A stretch of DNA of 19,076 nt from DASVWH01 sp036389715 (GCA_036389715.1 DASVWH010000212.1:1-19076), one strand, 5' to 3'; shown: positions 1 through 7,051, counted from the stretch's first letter. The notes: generated from the sequence alone by a model not told the origin. Program-made: numbers and translations.

Positions 1-1
1 A

Positions 2-763
2 AAAATCAGGGCCAGCGGCGAATACAATCGCATTCATGAGAGCTGGTTCGGCGAAGCCGCAGAGCAGGCCGCGGAGCAGGAGGCGCAGAAGACGCAGCCG
101 AAGGCTTTCGACTTCGAGTTGATTCGCCGCGCCCTACCGGCCTTTTTGGCTGGCGTCTGGTGGACGGCCAGGCTCGCGCTCCTGAGTCTCTTCCTGGGTT
201 TACCCATCGGGCTGCTGCTGGCGCTGGCGCGCGTCCAGTCCTCCAGGCTGCTGCGGGCCCCGGCCGCCGTTTACGTCGAGGTGATGCGCGGCACGCCCTT
301 GCTGGTCCAGATACTCTTCATCTATTTCGTCCTGCCGACGTTCGGCATCAGCATCCCGGCCTTCTGGAGCGGCATTATCGCCCTCACCTTGAACTGTGCC
401 GCCTACATCGCGGAGATTTTCCGCGCCGGGATTCTCTCGATTGACGCCGGGCAGATGGAGGCCGCGCGCTCGCTCGGGATGACCTACTCGCAGGCCATGC
501 GCCGCATCATCCTCCCGCAGACCTTCCGCCGCGTCGTCCCGCCGCTGACCAACGAGGGCATCGCGCTCTTGAAGGACTCTTCGCTCGTCTCCGTTATCGG
601 CATCACGGAGCTGGCGCGCACGGGGCAGGAGCTGGCCAGCCGCTACGCCGCGCCGCTGACCATCTGGCCGGTCGTCGCCATCTTCTACCTGCTGCTGACC
701 TTCCCGCTGACGCGCGTCGCCGAATACCTGGAAAGACGCTGGCGGCCCGTCACCAGGTCGTAG
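2..763 (+). CDS. Amino-acid ABC transporter, fused substrate-binding/permease protein (3' part)
   Basis: This is an inner-membrane permease subunit of a polar amino-acid ABC importer (HisM/GlnP type). The frame is open from base 2 with no stop, so the gene starts left of the window. Visible residues 1-35 include ASGEYNRIHESWFG, which looks like the C-terminal tail of a periplasmic substrate-binding domain, followed by an E/A/Q/K-rich linker. The permease domain begins near residue 40 (a TTG at 119 that I do not take as the start). It has several hydrophobic segments and the EAA loop EAARSLGMTYSQAMRRIILP at about residue 153, which docks on the ATPase subunit. Fused binding-protein/permease polypeptides are known in this family. 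No ATPase gene is in the window. The next gene, 113 bases on, is a lysine-dehydrogenase-like enzyme, hinting at a basic amino acid as substrate (inference). Confidence 0.88.
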   Translation, partial: KIRASGEYNRIHESWFGEAAEQAAEQEAQKTQPKAFDFELIRRALPAFLAGVWWTARLALLSLFLGLPIGLLLALARVQSSRLLRAPAAVYVEVMRGTPLLVQILFIYFVLPTFGISIPAFWSGIIALTLNCAAYIAEIFRAGILSIDAGQMEAARSLGMTYSQAMRRIILPQTFRRVVPPLTNEGIALLKDSSLVSVIGITELARTGQELASRYAAPLTIWPVVAIFYLLLTFPLTRVAEYLERRWRPVTRS

Positions 764-876
764 AAGCTCCACAGTCTCTTAAGTGAGTTCAGGAGAGCCC
801 GGACGAAGCGCTTCGCGCACTCCAGTCTTGCAAGAGCGCTCGGTGCGGCCGGGCTGTGAAAGGTCAGGCGTGAGTT

Positions 877-2037
877 ATGAACATTCTAGTGCTGGGCGCT
901 GGACGGATGGGCCTCGGCGCGGCTTTCGATCTGGCCGAGAGCCCCGATGTCGAAGCCGTGACCATCGCCGACGTTGACCTGGAGCGTGCGCGCTCGGTGG
1001 CGGCCGCCGTCAGGAGCGATAAGCTCAAGCCCGTGCAGCTTGACGTAGAGGATACGGGCCGCGTCGTCGGGCTGCTCGGCGGCCACGATGCGGCCATCAG
1101 CTGCGTCGTCTACCGGCACAATCCGGGCCTGGCGCGTGCGGCCGTCGCGGCGAGGGTCAATTTCTGTGACCTGGGCGGCAATAACGCGGTCGTGGCCGAA
1201 GAACTGGCGCTCGACGCAGAGGCACGCGCGGCCGGGATCAACCTGATTCCAGATTGCGGGCTCGCGCCCGGGATGGTCTCCGTGCTGGTCGCGCACGGGG
1301 CGGCCCGCTTCGAGCAGCTTGAAGCGATTCACATCCGCGTCGGCGGCCTGCCGCAGCGCCCGCTCCCGCCGCTCAACTACCAGCTGGTCTTTTCCGTCGA
1401 AGGTCTGATTAACGAGTACGTCGAGCGGGCGCGCGTCATTCGCGGCGGGCGGATCGTCGAAGTGGATTCGATGACGGAGGTCGAGCGGCTGGAATTTCCC
1501 GCGCCCTTCGGCCAGCTGGAAGCCTTCCAGACCTCCGGCGGCACGTCTACGCTGCCGGAGAGTTTCCTAGGCCGCGTCGCGGAGCTGGACTACAAGACGA
1601 TCCGGTATCCGGGCCACTGCGAGCACTTCAAGCTGCTGCTCGACCTGGGACTGGCGAGCAGTGAAGAGTTGGAGCTTGACGGCCTGCGGGTGCGCCCGCG
1701 CCGCCTCCTGGCCGAACTGCTCCAGCGCCGCCTGCCCGCCGACGAACCCGACGTAGTCCTTATCCGCGTTGAGTTTAGAGGCTTGGAGAGGGGCACGGCG
1801 AGGCGGCTGCGCTACGACATTATTGACCGTTTTGACGAGCGCACGGGCCTGAGCGCGATGATGCGAACGACGGCCTTTCCCGCCTCTATAATCGCGCAGA
1901 TGATGGCGCGCGGCGAGATTAAAGAGAAGGGCGCGATTCCGCAGGAGCGCTGTGTCCCGCCAGACGCTTTCGTCGCGGCCCTCGCCGCCCGCCAAATCGA
2001 GATCGAGACCGACACAGACCTTGAGAGCGAGCCCTAG
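877..2037 (+). CDS. Lysine 6-dehydrogenase-like / saccharopine dehydrogenase family oxidoreductase
   Basis: 386 residues, the usual length for bacterial lysine 6-dehydrogenase (oxidises the epsilon-amino carbon of L-lysine to the semialdehyde/piperideine-6-carboxylate with NAD+). The N-terminus MNILVLGAGRMG carries the GxGxxG dinucleotide motif at residues 7-12, followed by a Rossmann pattern with an acidic residue (IADVD) after the second strand. The middle holds CGLAPGM, RPLPPLNY, TSGGTSTLPESF and YKTIRYPGHCEHFK, which I recognise from the Geobacillus-type lysine 6-dehydrogenase and related saccharopine reductases. The ATG at 877 is chosen because the Rossmann motif starts immediately; GAAAGG lies about 12 bases upstream. 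Neighbouring amino-acid ABC permease on the same strand suggests a shared lysine-use role. Carboxynorspermidine or saccharopine dehydrogenase activity cannot be excluded from sequence alone. Confidence 0.82.
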   Translation: MNILVLGAGRMGLGAAFDLAESPDVEAVTIADVDLERARSVAAAVRSDKLKPVQLDVEDTGRVVGLLGGHDAAISCVVYRHNPGLARAAVAARVNFCDLGGNNAVVAEELALDAEARAAGINLIPDCGLAPGMVSVLVAHGAARFEQLEAIHIRVGGLPQRPLPPLNYQLVFSVEGLINEYVERARVIRGGRIVEVDSMTEVERLEFPAPFGQLEAFQTSGGTSTLPESFLGRVAELDYKTIRYPGHCEHFKLLLDLGLASSEELELDGLRVRPRRLLAELLQRRLPADEPDVVLIRVEFRGLERGTARRLRYDIIDRFDERTGLSAMMRTTAFPASIIAQMMARGEIKEKGAIPQERCVPPDAFVAALAARQIEIETDTDLESEP

Positions 2038-2226
2038 CCGGTTTGAACCGGCAACGAGGCTGCGCCGCGGGGCGACTCACCGCAAGGACGCAGAAGGCAC
2101 GGATGGAAGCGGAGGCAGAGTGAACCATTTGAAGCTCTGCATTTATCCCCATGCGCAATCTACGTCCCTGCGGTCAATCGCCCCGCGGCACAGACTAAGA
2201 ACCGAGACACCTGCCCGTCGGGCTCC

Positions 2227-2290
2227 TGATTCCCGTTCAAGCCGAACCGTGCTTTCCGGTCAAGCCGGGCCGTGATTCCTGCCGGGCTCG
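2227..2290. repeat. Imperfect 23-bp tandem repeats
   Basis: Two adjacent 23-base units (2227-2249 and 2250-2272) both end in tcaagccgaaccg or tcaagccgggccg and begin with tgattcc or tgctttcc. A third, shortened 18-base unit follows (2273-2290, tgattcctgccgggctcg). No gene reads through them. Function unknown. Confidence 0.5.
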
Positions 2291-2317
2291 TGATGTTGAA
2301 TAATTGTCTGGTGGTAA

Positions 2318-2360
2318 AAATCGCCCGCGGGTCAACCCCAAGAAAACCCGCGGGCGATTT
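2318..2360 (-). terminator. Perfect 15-bp hairpin, possible minus-strand terminator
   Basis: The arm aaatcgcccgcgggt (2318-2332) pairs perfectly with acccgcgggcgattt (2346-2360) around a 13-base loop. On the minus strand the 3' arm runs into TTTTTA, as in a Rho-independent terminator; on the plus strand no T-run follows. It would terminate leftward transcription from the AraC/receiver genes, although it lies about 475 bases beyond the AraC-type stop codon. Confidence 0.45.
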
Positions 2361-2786
2361 CAGCAGCGCCCGCTCGCGCCACATCTAGTGTGAGGACAGT
2401 GACTCGACAGAGTTCATTCGTGAACTGCTTCCCGTCTGCCCGTCGCTCGATAATCTCAATCTCTTGCGACCGGGTTACCCGTGCCCCCACTCCTAATCTT
2501 AAAACTGAGCCGACGACCGGACGGAGAGTCGAATAAAGTGTGGAGTCCGATCATAAGCTCACTCACGGTTTCGGAAAGTGAACAGTAACGTAGAGCCTCT
2601 CTAATCCCGTATCAAGCTCGAACTGCAAAAGCAGTGAAGCTGCTCCGTTCAAGAGCTGTTTTCGATAGCGCGAGGAATGTCATCCAGCTCAACCTTTCGC
2701 CACCGGCCGGATGCCCTTGACCGCTTGAGCGAGGCTGCATCCGACGTTCAGCACAGTAAAGCGATTCGAGGGCAGCGTCAACACAA

Positions 2787-2826
2787 ATTTACTGGCCAAA
2801 GTGAGGATTTACTGGCCATTTTGAGG
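2787..2826. repeat. Pair of 20-bp direct repeats, IS21-like end remnant?
   Basis: Two abutting 20-base units, 2787-2806 and 2807-2826, share atttactggcca at the left and tgagg at the right; a third copy starts at 2827 (atttcggcc). Multiple internal copies of tggcca-containing 20-odd-base repeats near the tips are a known trait of IS21-family elements, but no transposase gene is present here. Identification as an IS end is tentative. Confidence 0.35.
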
Positions 2827-2834
2827 ATTTCGGC

Positions 2835-3182
2835 CTAACCGGACTCTTTTCCGCCCGCCCTGCCGCGATGCCGCTCCCTGTACTGAGCGGGCGTCAATCC
2901 GTAGGTTCGCTTGAAGTCGCGCAGGAAGTGGCTCTCGTCGCTGGCCCCGATTCTGGCCATGATCTCTTTGACGTTGAGGAAGGTGGCTTCGAGCAGTCGC
3001 CTGGCCTCTTCCATCCGCAGCGTCTTGAGATACTGTGCGAGCGTCGCTCCGGTCTCAGCCTTGAAGAGGTAGCGCAGGTGCGCCGGCGAGAGATTCACTT
3101 TGCGGGCCAGCGCGCCCGGCGTCAGCCTCCGGCTGAGGTCGCCTTTCATGAGGTTAATCACCTCTTTGACTCTTTGATCCAT
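2835..3182 (-). CDS. AraC-family DNA-binding domain protein
   Basis: 115 residues made almost wholly of the two helix-turn-helix motifs of AraC/XylS regulators: HTH1 around LTPGALARKVNLSPAHLRYLFK (about residues 20-41) and HTH2 around VKEIMARIGASDESHFLRDF (about 71-90), followed by the signature YGLTPAQYRERH. There is no effector-binding domain. The receiver gene upstream is in the same reading frame and ends 36 bases before this ATG, so the two may be halves of one receiver-AraC response regulator split by a stop codon. No good Shine-Dalgarno precedes the ATG at 3182 (only aggcggg about 12 bases upstream), so translation could depend on coupling. The acts-as-DNA-binder role is firm; targets are unknown. 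Confidence 0.85.
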   Translation of the reverse strand: MDQRVKEVINLMKGDLSRRLTPGALARKVNLSPAHLRYLFKAETGATLAQYLKTLRMEEARRLLEATFLNVKEIMARIGASDESHFLRDFKRTYGLTPAQYRERHRGRAGGKESG

Positions 3183-3218
3183 AGAGGGCTGGCCCGCCTG
3201 GCGCGCGCGTGAGAAAGT

Positions 3219-3581
3219 TTAAGCGACTAAATTCCTGATGGCTGCGACGACCATCTGTATCTGTTCCGGCTTCTTGAGAAAGAGATTGACGCCCGCCTGC
3301 TCGGCCTCCGTGGCCGTCTCGCTGGCCGAGAGCATGATGATGGGCGTGCGCCTGCGGTGCGTCAGGAGGCGTGCCCGCCGCGCCAGTTCGAGCCCGGTCA
3401 CGCCCGGCAGGCTGTTGTCCAATAGCAGCAGGTCGTAAGATTCGTCGCCCGCGATCTTTTCGAGCGCCGCCCGGCCGTCCGCGCAGACCTCGACCCGCCA
3501 GCCCTCGTCTTCGAGCAGCCGCCTGACCTGTTGCATCAATAATCTGTAGTCTTCGGCGTAGAGGATTGTGAGAGGCCGCAT
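3219..3581 (-). CDS. Standalone response-regulator receiver protein
   Basis: 120 residues covering just one CheY-like receiver domain. Key residues are visible: acidic pair E10-D11, phospho-acceptor D55 in DLLLLDNSLPG, S85 in IIMLSAS, and K103/K104-P105. A sensor kinase would phosphorylate D55; none is encoded in the window. I place the start at the ATG at 3581 (MRPLTILYAED) because the receiver fold begins there; the open frame extends upstream to 3731 but that part has no recognisable domain. No output domain is present before the TAA at 3219-3221, yet an AraC-type DNA-binding domain resumes in the same frame 36 bases later. It may therefore be a CheY-like partner or the front half of a split regulator. 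Confidence 0.85.
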   Translation of the reverse strand: MRPLTILYAEDYRLLMQQVRRLLEDEGWRVEVCADGRAALEKIAGDESYDLLLLDNSLPGVTGLELARRARLLTHRRRTPIIMLSASETATEAEQAGVNLFLKKPEQIQMVVAAIRNLVA

Positions 3582-3805
3582 CTGTTTTTCGCTAACCCCA
3601 GTGAGAAAGACGTGAGAAAGACGATCACGCGATGAGGGCGTCCGCTCCGGCGGAAGAGCGGTCCTTCGTTCGCAACCCGCGCGGCCCGGATTTCGCCGCG
3701 TCCCGGCTGCCCCTTGCACGATACGGGCCACGGCGCGGCCGGGGAGGTTTCGCGCCGTCTTTTTGAGTTATCGAACAACCGGCAAGGGATAAATGTCTAC
3801 GCCGC

Positions 3806-6082
3806 TCAGCGGCGCTTTGACTGTATCTTGGTGATAATGCTGCGCTTGCGGCGCTGCGCCGGTTTTTTTGCAGAGAGCAAATTTTTATGCCGCCCAAGCA
3901 GGATGGAGCCGAGCCGCTGGTGACTGACGCCCAGCAGCCGCGCGGCCCGCGTGACGCTGCCCTGCGCCGTCTCCAGCGCCAGCTTGATAAGCTGCGCCTC
4001 GTAGCGCAGGACCTCTTCTTCGAGCGAGCATCCGGCCCAGGCGTCCGCCAGCGCGGCGTGGTGAGTCTGCCTGGCGGCGATGACCTCTACGGCCTCCCTG
4101 GTAATCTCTGCCCCGTCGCCCGCCGTCAGGACGGTGCGCTCGATGAGTGAGCGCAGCTCGCGCGCGTTGCCCTTCAGCGGCAGCCGCCGCATCGCCTCTA
4201 TGGCTTCGGGCGTGAACCTGACGCGCTTCTGATGGCGTTCGAGCGTCTCCTTGACGAAGTGCGCGGCCAGCGGCGGAATATCGTCCGCGCGCTCCCTGAG
4301 CGGCGGAATCTCCAACTGAAAAGTGTTGAGCCTGTAGAGCAGGTCTTCACGAAAACGTCCGCGCGCGACCATCTCCTTGAGGTTATGGTTGGTCGCCGCG
4401 ATGATTCGCACGTCCACGCATTCCGGCTCGCTCGCGCCGACTGTGTGTATCTCGCCGCGCTCGATCAGGCGCAGCAGCTTGCCCTGGTTGCCCTTGCTCA
4501 GCTCCGCAATCTCGTCCAGAAAGAGCGTCCCGCCCGCGGCCTGCCTGACAGCCCCAGCGTTATCCTGCACGGCATCCGTAAAGCTGCCCTTGATGTGGCC
4601 GAACAGCAGGGACTCAATCAGCGGCTCCGTCAGCGCCCCGCAATTGATCGGCACGAACCGCCCGCTGCGCCCGCTCCACTCGTGAATCAAACGCGCGAGC
4701 ACCTCCTTTCCCGTCCCCGTCTCGCCCGTCACCAGCACCGCGCTCTGCGTCCCCGCAACGCGATGCGCCGCCCGCAAAAGCTCCGCCGTCCCCTCCTCCG
4801 CATAAATGAAGGTCGGCGCGCTGAACCCCTTGATGTGAACGCGCCCGGCCTCCAGGACCCGCCGCGCACACGCGCGCAGCCTCCCAAGCGTCTCCGAATT
4901 CTGCGACCCGGCCAGCAACTGGTCGGCCTGCTCATAAATCCCAACCACCTCTTCGACCGCCAAACGCCCGCCCAACTCTTCGACGATAGTCAGCGCCGCC
5001 GCGCCCGCGCCCTCATTATCCCCCGCCTGCTGCCCCACACTCATCGCGCGCTCAAGCGTCAAACGCGACTCCTCATAACGCCCCAACCGCGCCAGCGCCA
5101 CCCCATGCGTCGTCAACGCCTCCGCATACAGAGACTTCTCATCGCCCTGCTCCAACGTGCGAACAGCTAGCTTAACAATCTTCTCAGCTTCAACATTACG
5201 CCCCTGCGCGAGAAACACCCGCGCGCGCGTTTCATCTACCTGAGCAATACTGCCCCTGTCCTTGAGGCTAGTGAAAAGCAATCGAGCACGATCTAGGTGC
5301 TCATGTGCTTCCCTGAACCGGGAGACGGTCAGGAGCAAACCACCCAGATTATTCTCGACTCGTGCACGGTATCGCGTTTGCCCAGCTTGCTCAAAGTGAA
5401 TGCCTGCAGCTGTGTACTCAAGCAAAGCGCGATCTGTGTAGTCTTCACGATGCTCCGCTACCCCCAGCCTCTTTAATACAACAGCCAACTGACCATGAAA
5501 TCTACCTTTAGCTGCATGGTTTTGTGTCTCTTCAAATAAAGGTGCTGCTTCTGTCAATGTATGGAGTGCGTCATTAGCTCTGCCCAGACGCATTTCAACT
5601 ACAGCTTTATTCTGTAATGCCCTTGCTCTTTGCTCATTGTTTTTAGTTCCAAGCAAATTTAATGCTTCTTGTAGTGTGCTACTGGCTTCATTAAAAGCGC
5701 CTTCACGCCAATAGCAAATTGATAAATCAATATATGCCTCAGCAACCTTCTCCATTTCATTCAACGCCTTAAAGATTGCTGCACTCTCACTTATCAAGTC
5801 TTTAGCTATTTCCTGTGCTCCATCAATCTGATTAGCATTGCCGATCCAACCAGACAAAGACCCTGCACGCAGCAACACTTCCGCCACAGCGTTTTGATCG
5901 AGGCCGTCAATCTTGGGCCGTTGCCCTATACGATTCCAGAACACGCTAATCACATTCCGCGCCGCCTCGTAGTTGCCCGAATCTTCCAAGTCCTTTGCTA
6001 GACGACAGCGCAGACGCGCCCGTTCTGGAAGAGCAAGGGTTGAGTCATCTATGTTTTGGAAGGTTTGGGATATTAAAGCCAT
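3806..6082 (-). CDS. TPR-domain sigma54-dependent transcriptional activator
   Basis: 758 residues from the ATG at 6082, chosen over a TTG at 6112 because GAAAGGTG (6093-6100) lies 10 bases before it. Residues about 115-355 form roughly six TPR-like helical repeats (for example AEAYIDLSICYWREGAFNEA, ARVENNLGGLLLTVSRFREA). Residues about 425-660 are a sigma54-type AAA+ domain: Walker A GETGTGKE (453-460), sigma54-contact loop GSFTDA (499-504, usually GAFTGA), Walker B GGTLFLDE (518-524 region), sensor I IIAATNHN, arginine finger region FREDLLYRL and GNARELRSLIER. The C-terminus (about 695-730) is a Fis-type HTH with VTRAARLLGVSHQRL, then a basic tail. No receiver or FHA domain is present, so the TPR part is the likely sensor. 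The 5' half of the gene is markedly AT-richer than the 3' half. It is divergent from the small secreted repeat protein at 6232. Confidence 0.9.
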   Translation of the reverse strand: MALISQTFQNIDDSTLALPERARLRCRLAKDLEDSGNYEAARNVISVFWNRIGQRPKIDGLDQNAVAEVLLRAGSLSGWIGNANQIDGAQEIAKDLISESAAIFKALNEMEKVAEAYIDLSICYWREGAFNEASSTLQEALNLLGTKNNEQRARALQNKAVVEMRLGRANDALHTLTEAAPLFEETQNHAAKGRFHGQLAVVLKRLGVAEHREDYTDRALLEYTAAGIHFEQAGQTRYRARVENNLGGLLLTVSRFREAHEHLDRARLLFTSLKDRGSIAQVDETRARVFLAQGRNVEAEKIVKLAVRTLEQGDEKSLYAEALTTHGVALARLGRYEESRLTLERAMSVGQQAGDNEGAGAAALTIVEELGGRLAVEEVVGIYEQADQLLAGSQNSETLGRLRACARRVLEAGRVHIKGFSAPTFIYAEEGTAELLRAAHRVAGTQSAVLVTGETGTGKEVLARLIHEWSGRSGRFVPINCGALTEPLIESLLFGHIKGSFTDAVQDNAGAVRQAAGGTLFLDEIAELSKGNQGKLLRLIERGEIHTVGASEPECVDVRIIAATNHNLKEMVARGRFREDLLYRLNTFQLEIPPLRERADDIPPLAAHFVKETLERHQKRVRFTPEAIEAMRRLPLKGNARELRSLIERTVLTAGDGAEITREAVEVIAARQTHHAALADAWAGCSLEEEVLRYEAQLIKLALETAQGSVTRAARLLGVSHQRLGSILLGRHKNLLSAKKPAQRRKRSIITKIQSKRR

Positions 6083-6231
6083 GTAGGGGTTACACCTTTC
6101 TCTATTCTGCAAAATAATTTGCGAAGTGCTGTTTTGGATTGATACAGTACTAACATTGCGTTTGTTGTCTTAGTCAGTCTCAAGTCTTAACCAAATTTCC
6201 TGCTTACAGAACAACTCCAAGGAGAGAAACA
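6083..6231. promoter_or_regulatory. Shared divergent upstream region
   Basis: The 149 bases between the TPR-sigma54 activator and the secreted repeat-peptide gene must hold both promoters. I see a direct repeat GTCTTA at 6167-6172 and 6184-6189 and a strong Shine-Dalgarno AAGGAGAG (6219-6226) for the peptide gene. I looked for a GG-N10-GC sigma54 promoter on both strands and did not find a convincing one. Confidence 0.4.
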
Positions 6232-6486
6232 ATGAAAAACTTTCAGCGATTTTGCGTCAGCTTGCTCCTGACATTAATGATTGCTCTTACGGCTTTTGCG
6301 GGCGATATGGATTTCCCAGGAGTAACTAGCACGCCACCCCCTCCATCGCAAACCTCAGCAACGGGCGATATGACCTGTCCAGGCGCGAATGCTGCCGGTG
6401 ATATGCAATTTCCAGGTGTGACCGCGATTGATCCTATGACGGAGATCACGCTCGACCTGCTGCAAAGCCTGATGTCTCTGCTCTAG
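6232..6486 (+). CDS. Small secreted protein with three GDMxFPG repeats
   Basis: 84 residues, not a family I recognise. A classical signal peptide is clear: MKNFQR, hydrophobic core to residue 20, then AFA (21-23), with cleavage predicted before G24. The mature protein would start directly with repeat 1, GDMDFPG (24-30); repeats 2 and 3 are GDMTCPG (45-51) and GDMQFPG (56-62). A Pro/Ser/Thr spacer (STPPPPSQTS) separates 1 and 2. The C-terminus IDPMTEITLDLLQSLMSLL looks like a short amphipathic helix. The ATG at 6232 has AAGGAGAG five bases upstream, so it should be well translated. It lies head to head with the TPR-sigma54 activator. The repeats could be matured signal peptides, a binding motif or a structural repeat; a signalling role is inference only. 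Confidence 0.72.
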   Translation: MKNFQRFCVSLLLTLMIALTAFAGDMDFPGVTSTPPPPSQTSATGDMTCPGANAAGDMQFPGVTAIDPMTEITLDLLQSLMSLL

Positions 6487-6832
6487 GCAGACGCTCAGTC
6501 CAATTCCTTTCCGGGCTGCCGTGATTCGCTCACGGGCGGCCTAGCATCAGTGTGCAAAAAAACGCCGGGGAGTTCCCACTAAGAGGTCGGCTATGTGCCC
6601 GGCGAGGGGGCTCTGCCCACGTGTGCGCAGATTAACCGCTCTATTGTAAGAAATGCAATGAAATTTTCCAAATTGCTCTAAAAACACGCATCTCACAGCT
6701 CGAACGCTTGCTCCAGAACGTATCTGCGGCCTTCATGTTGGCCCTCTGAAGCAATATTCAACCAATCAAAAACGGCAATGATTAAATAAAGATTCTTGGG
6801 ATGAGTAGAAGAATTTATTGGGCTCTGACCGG
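6487..6832. other. Intergenic region between the peptide gene and hicA
   Basis: About 346 bases without a gene. Just after the peptide stop is an imperfect hairpin (roughly 6511-6541, ggctgccgtg against cacgggcggcc) without a following T-run. A better terminator for leftward transcription lies at 6556-6604 (separate entry). The remainder, 6640-6832, is AT-rich and I see nothing definite in it. Confidence 0.5.
6556..6604 (-). terminator. Probable Rho-independent terminator for the hicBA strand
   Basis: On the minus strand CGCCGGG (rc of 6598-6604) pairs with CCCGGCG (rc of 6563-6569), immediately followed by seven T residues (A-run at 6556-6562 on the plus strand). The 28-base loop is long for a terminator. 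It sits about 230 bases past the hicA stop and faces the peptide gene, so it may insulate the two units. Confidence 0.5.
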
Positions 6833-7051
6833 CTACTTGATTTCCTTGAGGAAATCTTCGAGGTCAATGTCTGCATCACGGAGCGCGCCCTTCAGAGTGT
6901 ATCGGTCAACCTCATCGTGATAGGGAAAGACTATTACTCTCCCGTCGGCGTGCTTCATCTTTACATGACTGCCTTTTCGATGTACCTCGATGAAACCCAG
7001 GCGCGCTAATGCGGCCATCACCTGCCGCCCTGAGAGCAATGGTATTTTCAT
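6833..7051 (-). CDS. hicA: HicA-family mRNA interferase toxin
   Basis: 72 residues, typical HicA size. The double-stranded-RNA-binding-like fold is recognisable: MKIPLLSGRQVMAALARLGF, then the active-site region RKGSHVKMKHADG with the expected catalytic histidine H29, then the strand VIVFPYHDEVDRYTLKGALRDADI. HicA cleaves mRNA and is neutralised by HicB. Its ATG overlaps the hicB stop in an ATGA (7048-7051), indicating translational coupling with antitoxin first. All key residues are present, so the toxin looks intact. Confidence 0.88.
   Translation of the reverse strand: MKIPLLSGRQVMAALARLGFIEVHRKGSHVKMKHADGRVIVFPYHDEVDRYTLKGALRDADIDLEDFLKEIK

Larger units (their letters stand above)
2038..2834. 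other. Gene-poor intergenic region with repeats
   Basis: About 800 bases without a convincing gene on either strand; the short open frames here show no domain and poor codon pattern. It holds, in order, a segment with accgcaaggacgcagaaggc (2081-2100), imperfect 23-bp repeats (2227-2290), a perfect 15-bp inverted repeat (2318-2360), an unstructured stretch, and two 20-bp direct repeats (2787-2826) ending 8 bases before the stop of the AraC-type gene. It reads like a decayed insertion or recombination scar. Confidence 0.6.

Noticed and set aside
1952..2275. 107-codon plus-strand frame past the dehydrogenase
   Set aside because: It starts inside the dehydrogenase gene and continues through repeats with no recognisable domain or ribosome binding site.
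4232..5170. 312-codon plus-strand frame opposite the sigma54 activator
   Set aside because: It mirrors the AAA+ domain of the real gene and is made of repetitive Arg/Leu/Pro/Gln runs.
6083..6231. Sigma54 promoter upstream of the peptide gene
   Set aside because: TGG at about 6135 and TTGC near 6157 look tempting, but the spacing between GG and GC is about 20 rather than 10 bases.
6563..6650. Riboswitch-like structured RNA
   Set aside because: The stem and flanks do not match any riboswitch consensus I know, and on the minus strand the stem plus T-run is better explained as a terminator.
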